DNA of 24,954 nucleotides from the NCBI GenBank assembly GCA_002709385.1, contig PAQS01000013.1:1-24954 (forward strand), written 5' to 3'. Within the stretch, counting starts at the first letter, position 1; every line of letters begins with the position of its first letter. Source of the DNA: Waddliaceae bacterium (GTDB lineage Bacteria > Chlamydiota > Chlamydiia > Chlamydiales > GCA-2709385). Under the pieces are notes generated by a model. That model was not told the origin of the DNA, did no database searches, and was given only the letters and a program-made list of their open reading frames with translations. This document shows positions 13,730-21,267 of the stretch, one piece after another. A program made the translations under genes and the position numbers.

Positions 13730-15904
13730 ATGGAAGTCACTGCAGTAAGAGATACTCATAATGAATTTACTATACCCGTCAATCAAGAAGACTTGCAAAA
13801 ACGCTTTGCGTTAGCTTGTGAAGAAGGAAATGAAAATATTGCGCTTGAACTATTGGATCAGGGACTCCTTGTAAATCAAAAAGATGATGATTGGTCCTAC
13901 CCTATATTTCGTGCTGTAGAAGGGAACTGTTCTAAGGTATTAGTCCGGCTTATAGATATGGGTGCTTATCCTATGCAAGAGGATCTCTATTTAAACACAC
14001 CTTTACATCTTGCATGTAGAAAAGGGGTATTGGATTGTGTAAAGATTCTTTTAGAAAACCCTAAGGTAAATATCAACGCTCAAAACGATCGCCATTCAAC
14101 TCCTCTCATGCAAGCGATCATAGAAGGGCAAAATAAAATCGTTGAGCTTCTTATACATGATTCTCGTACACAATTTACACCAAAAGACTTAGCTTCTCGT
14201 ACTGCATGGCAATATGTTTGTATGCAAGGAAGAATGGATTATGCTGAAATGATGCTAGAAAAGGGGAATGTTCCTCTTATGAACCGATCATGGAATGGGT
14301 ATACAGGTTTTCATGATGCTTGTGCAGCAGGGAAAAAGCACTTTCTTTTCTATCTTCTAAAAAAAGGTATCTATGAACCTCAGCACCGAACAAACGAAGG
14401 AAAAAATGCTTTCCATGTAGCTGCATTGCATTCACAATTTAATTTGGCTGATAACTTATTAGAATCTAGTGATTTCTCAATTAGTGATCTGAATGGAAAA
14501 ATGGCTAGCATCTTACATATGGCTTGCGAAGAGAAAAAGCCAGATGTTCTAAAGTTTGCACTGGAAAGAGGAGCAAGTACTTTTTGCAAAGATCATAATG
14601 GACGGACAGCAATGCATGTTGCAGCGTCTAAAAAACGTATTGACGATGTTCTCACTTTAATCTGTTATGGCTCAGCTGAAATACTATTAGAAAAAGACCA
14701 TAAAGGTAAATCCGTTCTAGACCTTGCTTTAGAATCTAAACAAATTTATCGTCTCCTAGAAAAAACTCCGGAGGATATTCTTTGGCAATTGATTGAAAAC
14801 GAAGGGTTTCATCAATTAAATAACGATAGCTGTAAAGACCTCTTTCTAAAGTCACCTCTATCTATCCTTTGCGCCTTTTATCATCCCAGAACAGAGAAGG
14901 CAATTCTTGAGAACCTTGGAAGTTTTATTCCACCTAAAAACCTGCCAGCGAGAACAGATTCCGTTTATCCTCATCTAACACTTGCTCTAGAACAAAAATT
15001 TAGCAGTAATGAGATACAAAGCCTATTAAGTAATCTTGATTCAGAAGTATTCTTTTTGATTCTTGAGAATTTATCAGATATGTATAAAACTCAACTACAA
15101 ATCGTCTTGTTAGAGAAGTTAAAACGGCTATTTGACTGTACTTCTATCGATAAAGAACTTGTCTTATTAGAACTTTCAGTAAAGTTTCGAAGTGAGCATT
15201 CGCGTGAAAGATGGACTGAATTGCGACAAGAAATCTTCACACGAAGAAGGGATCTACAGTCTGCTAATCAAAGAATTCATGGGATGGGAATTTCGAAAGA
15301 ACTTGTAGGAACCTACAAGGAAAAGATTCAAGAAACTCTAGAGCACCTATCTAATCAATTAAGTGTTTTGCCCATGATTCAAGATAGGCTTCCACCAGTA
15401 GAGGATACTGATTACGCTGATCGCGATGTATTTCAAGTCTTAGGTGAGTTTTATGCTGTAGAAGAATTAAAATCTCCCATACTGCAGAAAGTATATGCTT
15501 ACGGGTTAAGTTGTGGAGCTGATTTGCTAAAACTAGACTTACCTTTAAATTTTCTAGAGAAGTGTACTTCTATGCCAGATATAAAGCTGATGGGTGAAGC
15601 TGATTTACAGAATCTTAGTTCTCGTTTAGATGATGAGAAAAAATGGGTAAGCGAACGTTTAAATGCAGCAAAAGAAAAAGAGCTGCGTGATCGTTTGCAT
15701 GAGTTAGCAGAGCTATTATCAAATGAAAAAATCAACGATAGCATGCAAAATAATTTAAAAACTCTTCTTCGTAAAATTTGCCAAGCAAGAGTTGAAGTAT
15801 ATTTAAGGCAAAAAGGCATGGAGGAGTTTTGGGAAGGACGAGAAGACTCTTTGAAAGACCTTAGTATTGTTACAAATAATATGTGGAGCATGGGAGTAAA
15901 ATAA
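13730..15904 (+). CDS. Ankyrin-repeat protein with C-terminal helical module (probable effector)
   Basis: The 724-residue protein has about nine ankyrin repeats at residues about 20-345. Clear repeat cores include NTPLHLACRKGVLDCVKILLE, STPLMQAIIEGQNKIVELLI, KNAFHVAALHSQFNLADNLLE, ILHMACEEKKPDVLKFALERGA and RTAMHVAASKKRIDDVLTLI. Residues about 348-724 form a helical module that is also present in the protein at 21268-22656 (shared landmarks DLFLKSP/DLFLVHP, a following IPxxxL, an L-rich SSNEIQSLLSNL segment, and GLSCGADL/GLKRGADL). Ankyrin proteins of intracellular bacteria often bind host proteins after secretion, but no secretion signal is provable here. Start ATG 13730 has a GGGAG site. 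A 7-bp GC-rich hairpin spans the stop codon (15891-15910). Confidence 0.88.
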   Translation: MEVTAVRDTHNEFTIPVNQEDLQKRFALACEEGNENIALELLDQGLLVNQKDDDWSYPIFRAVEGNCSKVLVRLIDMGAYPMQEDLYLNTPLHLACRKGVLDCVKILLENPKVNINAQNDRHSTPLMQAIIEGQNKIVELLIHDSRTQFTPKDLASRTAWQYVCMQGRMDYAEMMLEKGNVPLMNRSWNGYTGFHDACAAGKKHFLFYLLKKGIYEPQHRTNEGKNAFHVAALHSQFNLADNLLESSDFSISDLNGKMASILHMACEEKKPDVLKFALERGASTFCKDHNGRTAMHVAASKKRIDDVLTLICYGSAEILLEKDHKGKSVLDLALESKQIYRLLEKTPEDILWQLIENEGFHQLNNDSCKDLFLKSPLSILCAFYHPRTEKAILENLGSFIPPKNLPARTDSVYPHLTLALEQKFSSNEIQSLLSNLDSEVFFLILENLSDMYKTQLQIVLLEKLKRLFDCTSIDKELVLLELSVKFRSEHSRERWTELRQEIFTRRRDLQSANQRIHGMGISKELVGTYKEKIQETLEHLSNQLSVLPMIQDRLPPVEDTDYADRDVFQVLGEFYAVEELKSPILQKVYAYGLSCGADLLKLDLPLNFLEKCTSMPDIKLMGEADLQNLSSRLDDEKKWVSERLNAAKEKELRDRLHELAELLSNEKINDSMQNNLKTLLRKICQARVEVYLRQKGMEEFWEGREDSLKDLSIVTNNMWSMGVK

Positions 15905-15910
15905 CTCCCA
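15891..15910. terminator. Short hairpin over the ankyrin gene stop codon
   Basis: TGGGAGT (15891-15897) pairs with ACTCCCA (15904-15910) around a 6-base loop holding most of the stop codon. It lies between two convergent genes (stops at 15904 and 15928). No T-run follows, so a termination role is uncertain. Confidence 0.35.
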
Positions 15911-15927
15911 CACTCATGTTTGAATCA

Positions 15928-16386
15928 TTATCGAATCTCAATCTTTCTCGGTTGAGATTCTTCTTTCATATCAAAAGTAATCTGCATCAAGCCATTATTC
16001 AAAGTGGCTTCTGGGTTACTTTCATCAACCATTTCAGGTAAAGCAAGAGAGTAGGTAAATTGGTTTGAAGAATGATAATAGTATTTGGTTTCTTTACTTT
16101 CGTCTCTTTTTCTTATTCCGTTAATCGTCAAAATTCCTTTTTCAAGAGTGATTTCTATATTAGATTCATCAATACCAGGAACAGGTGCTTCAATTACAAG
16201 CTTGCCTTCTTTTTCGTACATGGACAAACCGTGATTAGAAATCATACGCTCCAAAGATTGACCTGTGAAAAAGGAATCGCGAAAAGGATGAAAAATACCC
16301 CTGTCAGATAAGGCTTCTACAGGGCTTGTAAGAATAGAGCTAGCAACAGCGCCACTCACAAACAATGACTTCAATAATGAATTCAT
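15928..16386 (-). CDS. Hsp20-family small heat-shock protein with a signal peptide
   Basis: The 152-residue protein contains a full alpha-crystallin domain at about residues 50-145: LVIEAPVPGIDESNIEITLEKGILTINGIR, FTYSLALPEMVD, and ATLNNGLMQITF, which is the signature A-x-x-x-n-G-x-L motif. It ends in an I-x-I motif (KIEIR) used in oligomer assembly. Small heat-shock proteins hold unfolding proteins. Unusually, the N-terminus (NSLLKSLFVSGAVASSILTSPVEA) looks like a Sec signal peptide, suggesting a periplasmic holdase. A very strong AAAGGAGG ribosome-binding site precedes the ATG. The 3' end contains a 9-bp inverted repeat (15933-15941, 15952-15960). No CIRCE element was seen upstream. Confidence 0.88.
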   Translation of the reverse strand: MNSLLKSLFVSGAVASSILTSPVEALSDRGIFHPFRDSFFTGQSLERMISNHGLSMYEKEGKLVIEAPVPGIDESNIEITLEKGILTINGIRKRDESKETKYYYHSSNQFTYSLALPEMVDESNPEATLNNGLMQITFDMKEESQPRKIEIR

Positions 16387-16498
16387 TAAAACCTCCTTTG
16401 AAGTGATTTAAGAAACGTTAAAGATCCTCCTACACGAATTTTATGAAATGAGGTTTTTTTTATCTAGTCGTTACATAAAGGAAGTGGGGGAGTTCACC

Positions 16499-16516
16499 AT
16501 TTAACAAATGTTAAAT
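16499..16516. promoter_or_regulatory. Perfect 7-bp inverted repeat, possible operator
   Basis: ATTTAAC (16499-16505) and GTTAAAT (16510-16516) flank AAAT. It sits between the divergent heat-shock gene and the gene at 16608, just upstream of that gene's candidate promoter. Being AT-rich, it could be fortuitous. Confidence 0.35.
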
Positions 16517-16532
16517 TAATCTTTATGTTTTC

Positions 16533-16560
16533 TTGATTATTTTCGTATACTTTCTATATT
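16533..16560 (+). promoter_or_regulatory. Candidate promoter for the 16608-18739 gene pair
   Basis: TTGATT (16533-16538) and TATATT (16555-16560) are separated by 16 bases, about 48 bases before the start codon. By-eye match only. Confidence 0.4.
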
Positions 16561-16607
16561 TAACTAATTATATTATTTGTTTCTAAAAATTAAAAAGGGC
16601 TAAATCA

Positions 16608-17627
16608 ATGAGTTCCCCCCTTGTTATCGATGAAAAATCCGCAAGTATACAATCTTCTCCTCCAGAAACAGGAATTTCTTATGGTCGTGCGTGGGGGTAT
16701 GGTGGAAGAATTATAGGTTTGTTCAAAATTTGCACCAAAACTGTCGGTCAAATGAATAAAACTGTTAATAAAGCGATCGGTTTAACAGATACTCTTACTG
16801 TAGGATTTAATGCTATAGAAGTGAAAAAGATGAGTACCCATGCGTCTAACGCGATAAAGCAAAGAGATTTTTCTAATGGGAGTAAATGTGCATCTATTGC
16901 TTTGAAGCGTTTGTCTAAATGCGGAGTGGCAGTTCTTAATTTAACAAAACTTTCGCTTCAAACCTGTGGAACAAGTGTGGATTTTGGTGTTACTGGACCG
17001 TTACTAAGTGGTTTGGGATCGGCTATTGGTTTAGTGTTAGAAGGAAATACATTAGCAGATGATTTTTCTTTCTCTGCTAAGATACAAAACCTAGAAGCAA
17101 CGGATCTATTTGCTGCTAAAAAATTCCTAGAAGAAGCTTTGTGTCTTGAACAAAACGAAAAAGAACTAAGTGAATCTCAGCAAAGTTATTTAATTAAACA
17201 GAAACAGCGTAAATTTTCGGAGCTCACTAGTGATCAAACGTTGAAACACGCGATGTACTTGCTTAAGGTTTTAAAAAGCAAGAGTGGTGAGGAAAGTAGT
17301 AATAATAGTGATATCAATTTAGATACAAATTCTACTGAAATAAACAATGATAAATTGGAGTCTGACTTAAAACACTTTATTGAAAATCTGCAAATTTTAA
17401 ATAAAAAGCATTTATCTATTGATTCTGTTTGTGCTGCTTCTCAGTTATTAGGTTTGGTAGCTGCTGCGTATATTGTTTATCAAGACCCTAGTAATTTAGT
17501 GAAAGGAGACTATTTGTTGAGTGCTTTGTCAGTAAGTAAATTAACAACAAAGCTTGGCTCTATGTACGTAGAAGACTATCACATTGAAAGTGGTTTAAAA
17601 ACGATTAAATGCGGAAAAGATGACTGA
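16608..17627 (+). CDS. Hypothetical protein with hydrophobic helices, coupled to a caspase-like protease gene
   Basis: I do not recognise this 339-residue protein. The first 25 residues are Ser/Pro-rich and polar (a possible type III signal, inference only). Residues about 90-150 hold glycine-rich hydrophobic helices (CGVAVLNLTKLSLQTCGTSVDF, LLSGLGSAIGLVLEG). A charged helical and Ser/Asn-rich linker (about 180-250) follows, and a further hydrophobic helix lies near residues 280-298 (ASQLLGLVAAAYIVYQ). Bilobed hydrophobic segments of this kind occur in chlamydial inclusion-membrane and translocator proteins. The stop codon overlaps the next gene's ATG by one base (TGATG), so the two are translationally coupled and likely functionally linked. 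Confidence 0.7.
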   Translation: MSSPLVIDEKSASIQSSPPETGISYGRAWGYGGRIIGLFKICTKTVGQMNKTVNKAIGLTDTLTVGFNAIEVKKMSTHASNAIKQRDFSNGSKCASIALKRLSKCGVAVLNLTKLSLQTCGTSVDFGVTGPLLSGLGSAIGLVLEGNTLADDFSFSAKIQNLEATDLFAAKKFLEEALCLEQNEKELSESQQSYLIKQKQRKFSELTSDQTLKHAMYLLKVLKSKSGEESSNNSDINLDTNSTEINNDKLESDLKHFIENLQILNKKHLSIDSVCAASQLLGLVAAAYIVYQDPSNLVKGDYLLSALSVSKLTTKLGSMYVEDYHIESGLKTIKCGKDD

Positions 17628-18739
17628 TGAGTAGTGGACTATGTGATTATGCAGGAAGGGATTCCTTATCAAATATACTAGATTATCATCAGTTATCCTA
17701 TCGTGAATTTATGCAAGGTGGTTTAGATTCATTTATCTATAATGTAGCGAAAGAAGATGTGGCATGGAAAGATCTGACACGTACTCCAGAACGAGGCCTA
17801 ACACCTTTTGTCATTGTTGCTAATCTATCTATCTTGAGGCGTCAAAACCCAATAGGTCTTGACGGATTAACAGATAGAGAATTGCGTGTTGTTCTCGACC
17901 GTCAATGGAAATGGATCAACGAGCGAGTGTATTTTTCTGGAGAACCTCGTTACATAGATCCAAGGAATAAAAACGAAGATCCCCCCTACGAATATAGGTG
18001 CTTGGAGCGGTATTTTAAAGGAAACCCACAAAATAGCATTGATCAATGGGCTCAGTCACGGTTTTTACAAACTATGCATGATAATCGACAAGCTTGTGGA
18101 AAATGGCCAATAGGACTAGCAGTACTTACTCTACCTACTACAGATTACAATGGAGGCTTCCTTTACGATTCTTCTTTTTGTAATTTATGTGATTTATTGA
18201 CTCAAAATGGGATTCGTCTAAAAGTTAAAAGATTAAGTTCTTTAGAAAGTACTGAGATATGGTCTCGTAAATGGACGCAAAAATATCAATGTCCTATTCG
18301 TATGTTGAATATCGGTGGACATGGTAACTCGTACTGCATTGAAATGGGACTTAAAAGTCGAATACAATTCAACCATGTGCTTTATGGCGAACAGGGACCT
18401 CTTATTAAACGCATTGCTTCATTATGTTCTCCTGATGTTTTTGTTTTTCTTTCAAGTTGCGGAACAGCAAAAGATAAACGTTATCGGCCTAATGTATCAC
18501 AAGCGATTTCTCGACAGTTTTTTACGATTTGTCCGGGCGCGCAAATATTGGCAGCGCCTCAAAACGGAGGATTTGGCGAGGTATATTTTGTTAAAAGTCA
18601 CTCTAATGATGATATTCAAGCTGTATTCAAAAAAAGAACTCCATATGTTTGTCTTCAAAAAGGTAGGTCTTCCCAACGATTTGAAGAAGATGGCGCGTTT
18701 ATGAATATCCATGCCTTGAGTATGAGAAGCAAACTCTAA
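17627..18739 (+). CDS. Caspase/CHAT-like clan CD cysteine protease
   Basis: In the C-terminal third of this 370-residue protein a hydrophobic strand ends in IGGHGN (His232), and a second strand ends in VFVFLSSCGTAK (Cys278). Then come a helix (SQAISRQFFTIC) and a strand (GAQILAAPQNGGFGEVYF). The His-Gly and Ser-Cys endings of two adjacent beta strands, 46 residues apart, are the catalytic dyad arrangement of clan CD peptidases (caspases, gingipains, separase, CHAT domains). The N-terminal 170 residues are unrecognised and contain an early WKDLTRTPERGL stretch. It is translationally coupled to the gene upstream and followed by a strong terminator. I infer a protease, possibly delivered to the host; a degenerate or non-proteolytic homolog is possible. 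Confidence 0.68.
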   Translation: MSSGLCDYAGRDSLSNILDYHQLSYREFMQGGLDSFIYNVAKEDVAWKDLTRTPERGLTPFVIVANLSILRRQNPIGLDGLTDRELRVVLDRQWKWINERVYFSGEPRYIDPRNKNEDPPYEYRCLERYFKGNPQNSIDQWAQSRFLQTMHDNRQACGKWPIGLAVLTLPTTDYNGGFLYDSSFCNLCDLLTQNGIRLKVKRLSSLESTEIWSRKWTQKYQCPIRMLNIGGHGNSYCIEMGLKSRIQFNHVLYGEQGPLIKRIASLCSPDVFVFLSSCGTAKDKRYRPNVSQAISRQFFTICPGAQILAAPQNGGFGEVYFVKSHSNDDIQAVFKKRTPYVCLQKGRSSQRFEEDGAFMNIHALSMRSKL

Positions 18740-18771
18740 TCCTTCTGTAAAATAAAAAAATAGTTAACAAT

Positions 18772-18807
18772 AAAACAGGCCTAAACTTTTGTGTTTAGGC
18801 CTGTTTT
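18772..18807 (+). terminator. Strong Rho-independent terminator
   Basis: A perfect 15-bp stem (18772-18786 with 18793-18807), a 6-base loop and a continuing T-run lie 32 bases after the protease stop codon. A-residues on the left could let it work on the minus strand too. Confidence 0.93.
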
Positions 18808-18842
18808 TTTTATGTTTTTACGATGAGATATGGAGGGAGCAT

Positions 18843-20474
18843 ATGACGATGATAGGGAAAGAGTTATCACAAATTAGTGATGCATTAGAGAATGCATGGC
18901 CCAAAGACAAAGTCATCATTAGCAAAACAGAATCTGGAATCACGGTAGATATTAAAAAAGACTACTCGTGGCTTGTAGGAAATGTATGGGATTACATAAG
19001 CGATGAGGAAATGGAAATCAACCGCCAGAGCATCGACTATTTTTATGAGGTGTTTGGAGAGAAAAGAATTTCTCGTATCGGTGAGCGTTATGGGTTTGAT
19101 CTAGATTTTAAGCGCGAAAGAGGAGAATATTTAACACGGTCTGATATTGAACTTCTATTTTTAGGCGCAGCTGACCCTCGAGTAGAAGATATTAAAGAAC
19201 TCATTACAGATCTCAAAATACAGGCGGAAAAGAAAGAAAAGCACCTTTTTCTTACAGCAGAAAAAACAAACGAATTAGCACAAAAATGGCTGAACTTATC
19301 TCCGCAAGAGCAGATGGTTCAAAAGCAAGACAAAATGGATGATTTGCTGAATATTTTGACTCCGTTTTCTAAAATGGAAGATATTTTCTTAGGTGATCCA
19401 CCATCCACAGATAGTAAATCTATATTTTGGTTACCCAAACGCAAGCGATTAATACGTTGTCTATACGAATTACGAAACCACGAAAGATACCAGAAATTTC
19501 CTGACTGGATTACACGGATGGGGAAAAGAATAGGTTCTGTACAACCTGAAATAGGTACAGTTATCTCTCATCCTGAAGGTTACTTTGGTATCAGCCACGC
19601 TGTAAAAAAAGGTGGTTCAGCAAAACTATTCCTTAAGCCGATCACAGAAACAACAGAAAATTTTCATCATGGAGTGATCTATAGAGGTACAAGCACAAAT
19701 ATCTTATCTATGGATGGATGGCAATCAATGTTAGACGATATCCGTCAAAATATTGGTGCAGAAGGTGTCATAAGTTCGTTTGAGGAAACAGATAAGATTT
19801 TAAATGATCCAAGCTTCTCGTTTATTGATTCTCCAAATGATCCTTTGTGGTTTATGGGAATGAGTTTAGGTGGAGGTCATGCGCAAAGAGACTTCTGTTT
19901 ACAAGCAAAAAGAGGAATAGTTCACCAAACTCCTCGTGATATGAAATTGACAACAGTCAATGCTGTAAATGTTGATGAAGATACATGTAGAGAGTTCGCT
20001 AAAATAGCGAAACGTTACCCTGGGTTTTTACAAATCAAGCAATTAACAGATACAGAAGATATCGTTCACTTTTTTGGAGATCACCATTTAGGGATCTATA
20101 GTGATTTGAGAGATGTTAAAATCGACCTATATGCACTAGAGTTTTTAGATAAAGATGAAGGCTTAGAGGTTGAGCGCTTAGAAAATAAATGGCCAGAGCC
20201 ACCTGAGCAACCCGATTCCTTGATACAGGGAATTTGGAAGTTTATTCAAACCTTGCGTGGAGCACATATTCGCGAAACAAGAGGTTTCTCTCATCGAGTA
20301 TATCATATGGATAATCGAGGTCCTTTTGGTTCTCGTCCAGTCGATGCCATTTTCTCCTTTAAAGACGATCCTCGTCGCTGCTGGTGGGAAGAAAAACGCC
20401 AATACTTTAGCTTTGGTGATAAAAAGGCCTTCATCCAATTTATGAATGAAGTAGAATTTCCAAAGTATGTTTAA
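18843..20474 (+). CDS. Lipase (class 3)-like alpha/beta hydrolase, probable effector
   Basis: The start is set at ATG 18843, where GGAGGGAG provides a ribosome-binding site; an in-frame TTG at 18789 falls inside the upstream terminator loop and is rejected. The 543-residue protein has a charged helical N-terminal half and a hydrolase-like second half. The latter has YRGT (280-283, the usual oxyanion-side motif of class 3 lipases), the nucleophile elbow GMSLGGGHA (Ser341), then TDTEDIVHFFGDHHLG with Asp403/Asp406 and His409/His414/His415. This Ser-Asp-His order matches class 3 lipases such as GHSLGGA...DIV...H. The family assignment rests on motif order only. The lipid substrate is unknown; bacterial proteins of this type often act as phospholipases in the host. 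Stacked hairpins follow the stop. Confidence 0.7.
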   Translation: MTMIGKELSQISDALENAWPKDKVIISKTESGITVDIKKDYSWLVGNVWDYISDEEMEINRQSIDYFYEVFGEKRISRIGERYGFDLDFKRERGEYLTRSDIELLFLGAADPRVEDIKELITDLKIQAEKKEKHLFLTAEKTNELAQKWLNLSPQEQMVQKQDKMDDLLNILTPFSKMEDIFLGDPPSTDSKSIFWLPKRKRLIRCLYELRNHERYQKFPDWITRMGKRIGSVQPEIGTVISHPEGYFGISHAVKKGGSAKLFLKPITETTENFHHGVIYRGTSTNILSMDGWQSMLDDIRQNIGAEGVISSFEETDKILNDPSFSFIDSPNDPLWFMGMSLGGGHAQRDFCLQAKRGIVHQTPRDMKLTTVNAVNVDEDTCREFAKIAKRYPGFLQIKQLTDTEDIVHFFGDHHLGIYSDLRDVKIDLYALEFLDKDEGLEVERLENKWPEPPEQPDSLIQGIWKFIQTLRGAHIRETRGFSHRVYHMDNRGPFGSRPVDAIFSFKDDPRRCWWEEKRQYFSFGDKKAFIQFMNEVEFPKYV

Positions 20475-20570
20475 GCCCCAGTCATTGGAGCTTAAACATA
20501 CTAAAAGATACAGAGAGAATTCTCTCTGTATCTAGAAATTACAAGCTATAAACATTTTATAGATTTTTTT
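20464..20570 (+). terminator. Three consecutive hairpins, the last a likely intrinsic terminator
   Basis: Hairpin A has perfect 13-base arms (20464-20476, 20490-20502) and includes the stop codon. Hairpin B is a perfect 28-bp palindrome (20506-20533). Hairpin C has CTATAAA/TTTATAG arms (20546-20552, 20556-20562) followed by ATTTTTTT, which fits an AT-rich Rho-independent terminator. Confidence 0.65.
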
Positions 20571-20624
20571 AAAATAAGGTGATATATGCGTTAGTGCTTT
20601 GAATTGTAACTGGATCCAAAAAAA

Positions 20625-21188
20625 ATGCTAGAATTCGATTTTCAAAGATTCAAGACAAGTCTTTTTTCTTTTTTGCTTTTCTTAATGTGCACGCAATCTA
20701 CAGCAATACAAGCAAGGGATCCCTTCACTAAGTATGGCGACTGTATGCAGTTCATCATTCCCACTACATCTGGTGTGATTTCTTTACTTAAAGGTGACAA
20801 AGAAGGGGTAAAACAGCTAATCGCAACAGGGGCTATTGCAACAGTAGTCGTATACAGCTTAAAGTATAGTGTCAATCGTGAGCGTCCAGACGGTTATCCT
20901 TATTCGTTTCCAAGTGGGCATTCTAGTGGATCATTTGTCGGCGCATCTTACCTTCATTATCGTTATGGGTGGAAATGGGGGCTTCCTGCATACCTAGCTT
21001 CTGTAGCGGTTGGGTGGAGCCGGGTACATGCTGATCGACACTACTGGAGTGATGTTGTTGGTGCAGCGGTTATTGCAAATTTAACCGCATTTTTCTTTGT
21101 AGAAGCATACGATAAAGATGTTCGCATCATTCCATGTGTTAGAATATCCAAACCGTATTTTGGCATTATTGGTGAAAAACGTTTCTAA
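20625..21188 (+). CDS. PAP2-superfamily phosphatase
   Basis: The three PAP2 motifs are complete: K-x6-RP (Lys80 to Arg87-Pro88, KYSVNRERP), PSGH (residues 96-99, His99) and SR-x5-H-x3-D (SRVHADRHYWSD, Arg133, His139, Asp143). The protein is 187 residues, with an N-terminal hydrophobic segment (LFSFLLFLMCTQSTA, likely signal or anchor). Central hydrophobic helices (GAIATVVVYSL) and a C-terminal one (VVGAAVIANLTAFFFV) fit a membrane-associated, lumen- or periplasm-facing phosphatase. Likely substrates are phosphatidic acid, undecaprenyl pyrophosphate or lipid A phosphates; the choice cannot be made here. No clear Shine-Dalgarno is seen before the ATG at 20625. Its neighbour upstream is lipase-like, which may be coincidental. 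Confidence 0.88.
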   Translation: MLEFDFQRFKTSLFSFLLFLMCTQSTAIQARDPFTKYGDCMQFIIPTTSGVISLLKGDKEGVKQLIATGAIATVVVYSLKYSVNRERPDGYPYSFPSGHSSGSFVGASYLHYRYGWKWGLPAYLASVAVGWSRVHADRHYWSDVVGAAVIANLTAFFFVEAYDKDVRIIPCVRISKPYFGIIGEKRF

Positions 21189-21198
21189 AGAATCAAAA

Positions 21199-21262
21199 GT
21201 CCTTCTCATTTAAGTGTACAAATGACAGTATCTGCTTTTTTTAAAAGATTAATGAGAAGGAC
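21199..21262 (+). promoter_or_regulatory. Leader with a 12-bp anti-Shine-Dalgarno pairing
   Basis: GTCCTTCTCATT (21199-21210) is perfectly complementary to AATGAGAAGGAC (21251-21262), which contains the ribosome-binding site of the gene starting at 21268. The 40-base loop includes a run of eight T residues (21235-21242). If both arms are in one transcript, translation initiation would be masked. Confidence 0.5.
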
Positions 21263-21267
21263 GAAAG

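Noticed and set aside
16387-16607. CIRCE-type heat-shock operator upstream of the Hsp20 gene
   Set aside because: No TTAGCACTC-N9-GAGTGCTAA-like sequence is present; only an AT-rich 7-bp inverted repeat was found.
18315-18704. 129-residue frame inside the caspase-like gene
   Set aside because: It is a shadow frame over the conserved His/Cys region of the real gene and has no ribosome-binding site.
18789-18842. Longer start (TTG) for the lipase-like protein
   Set aside because: This codon lies in the loop of the upstream Rho-independent terminator and has no ribosome-binding site, while ATG 18843 has GGAGGGAG just before it.
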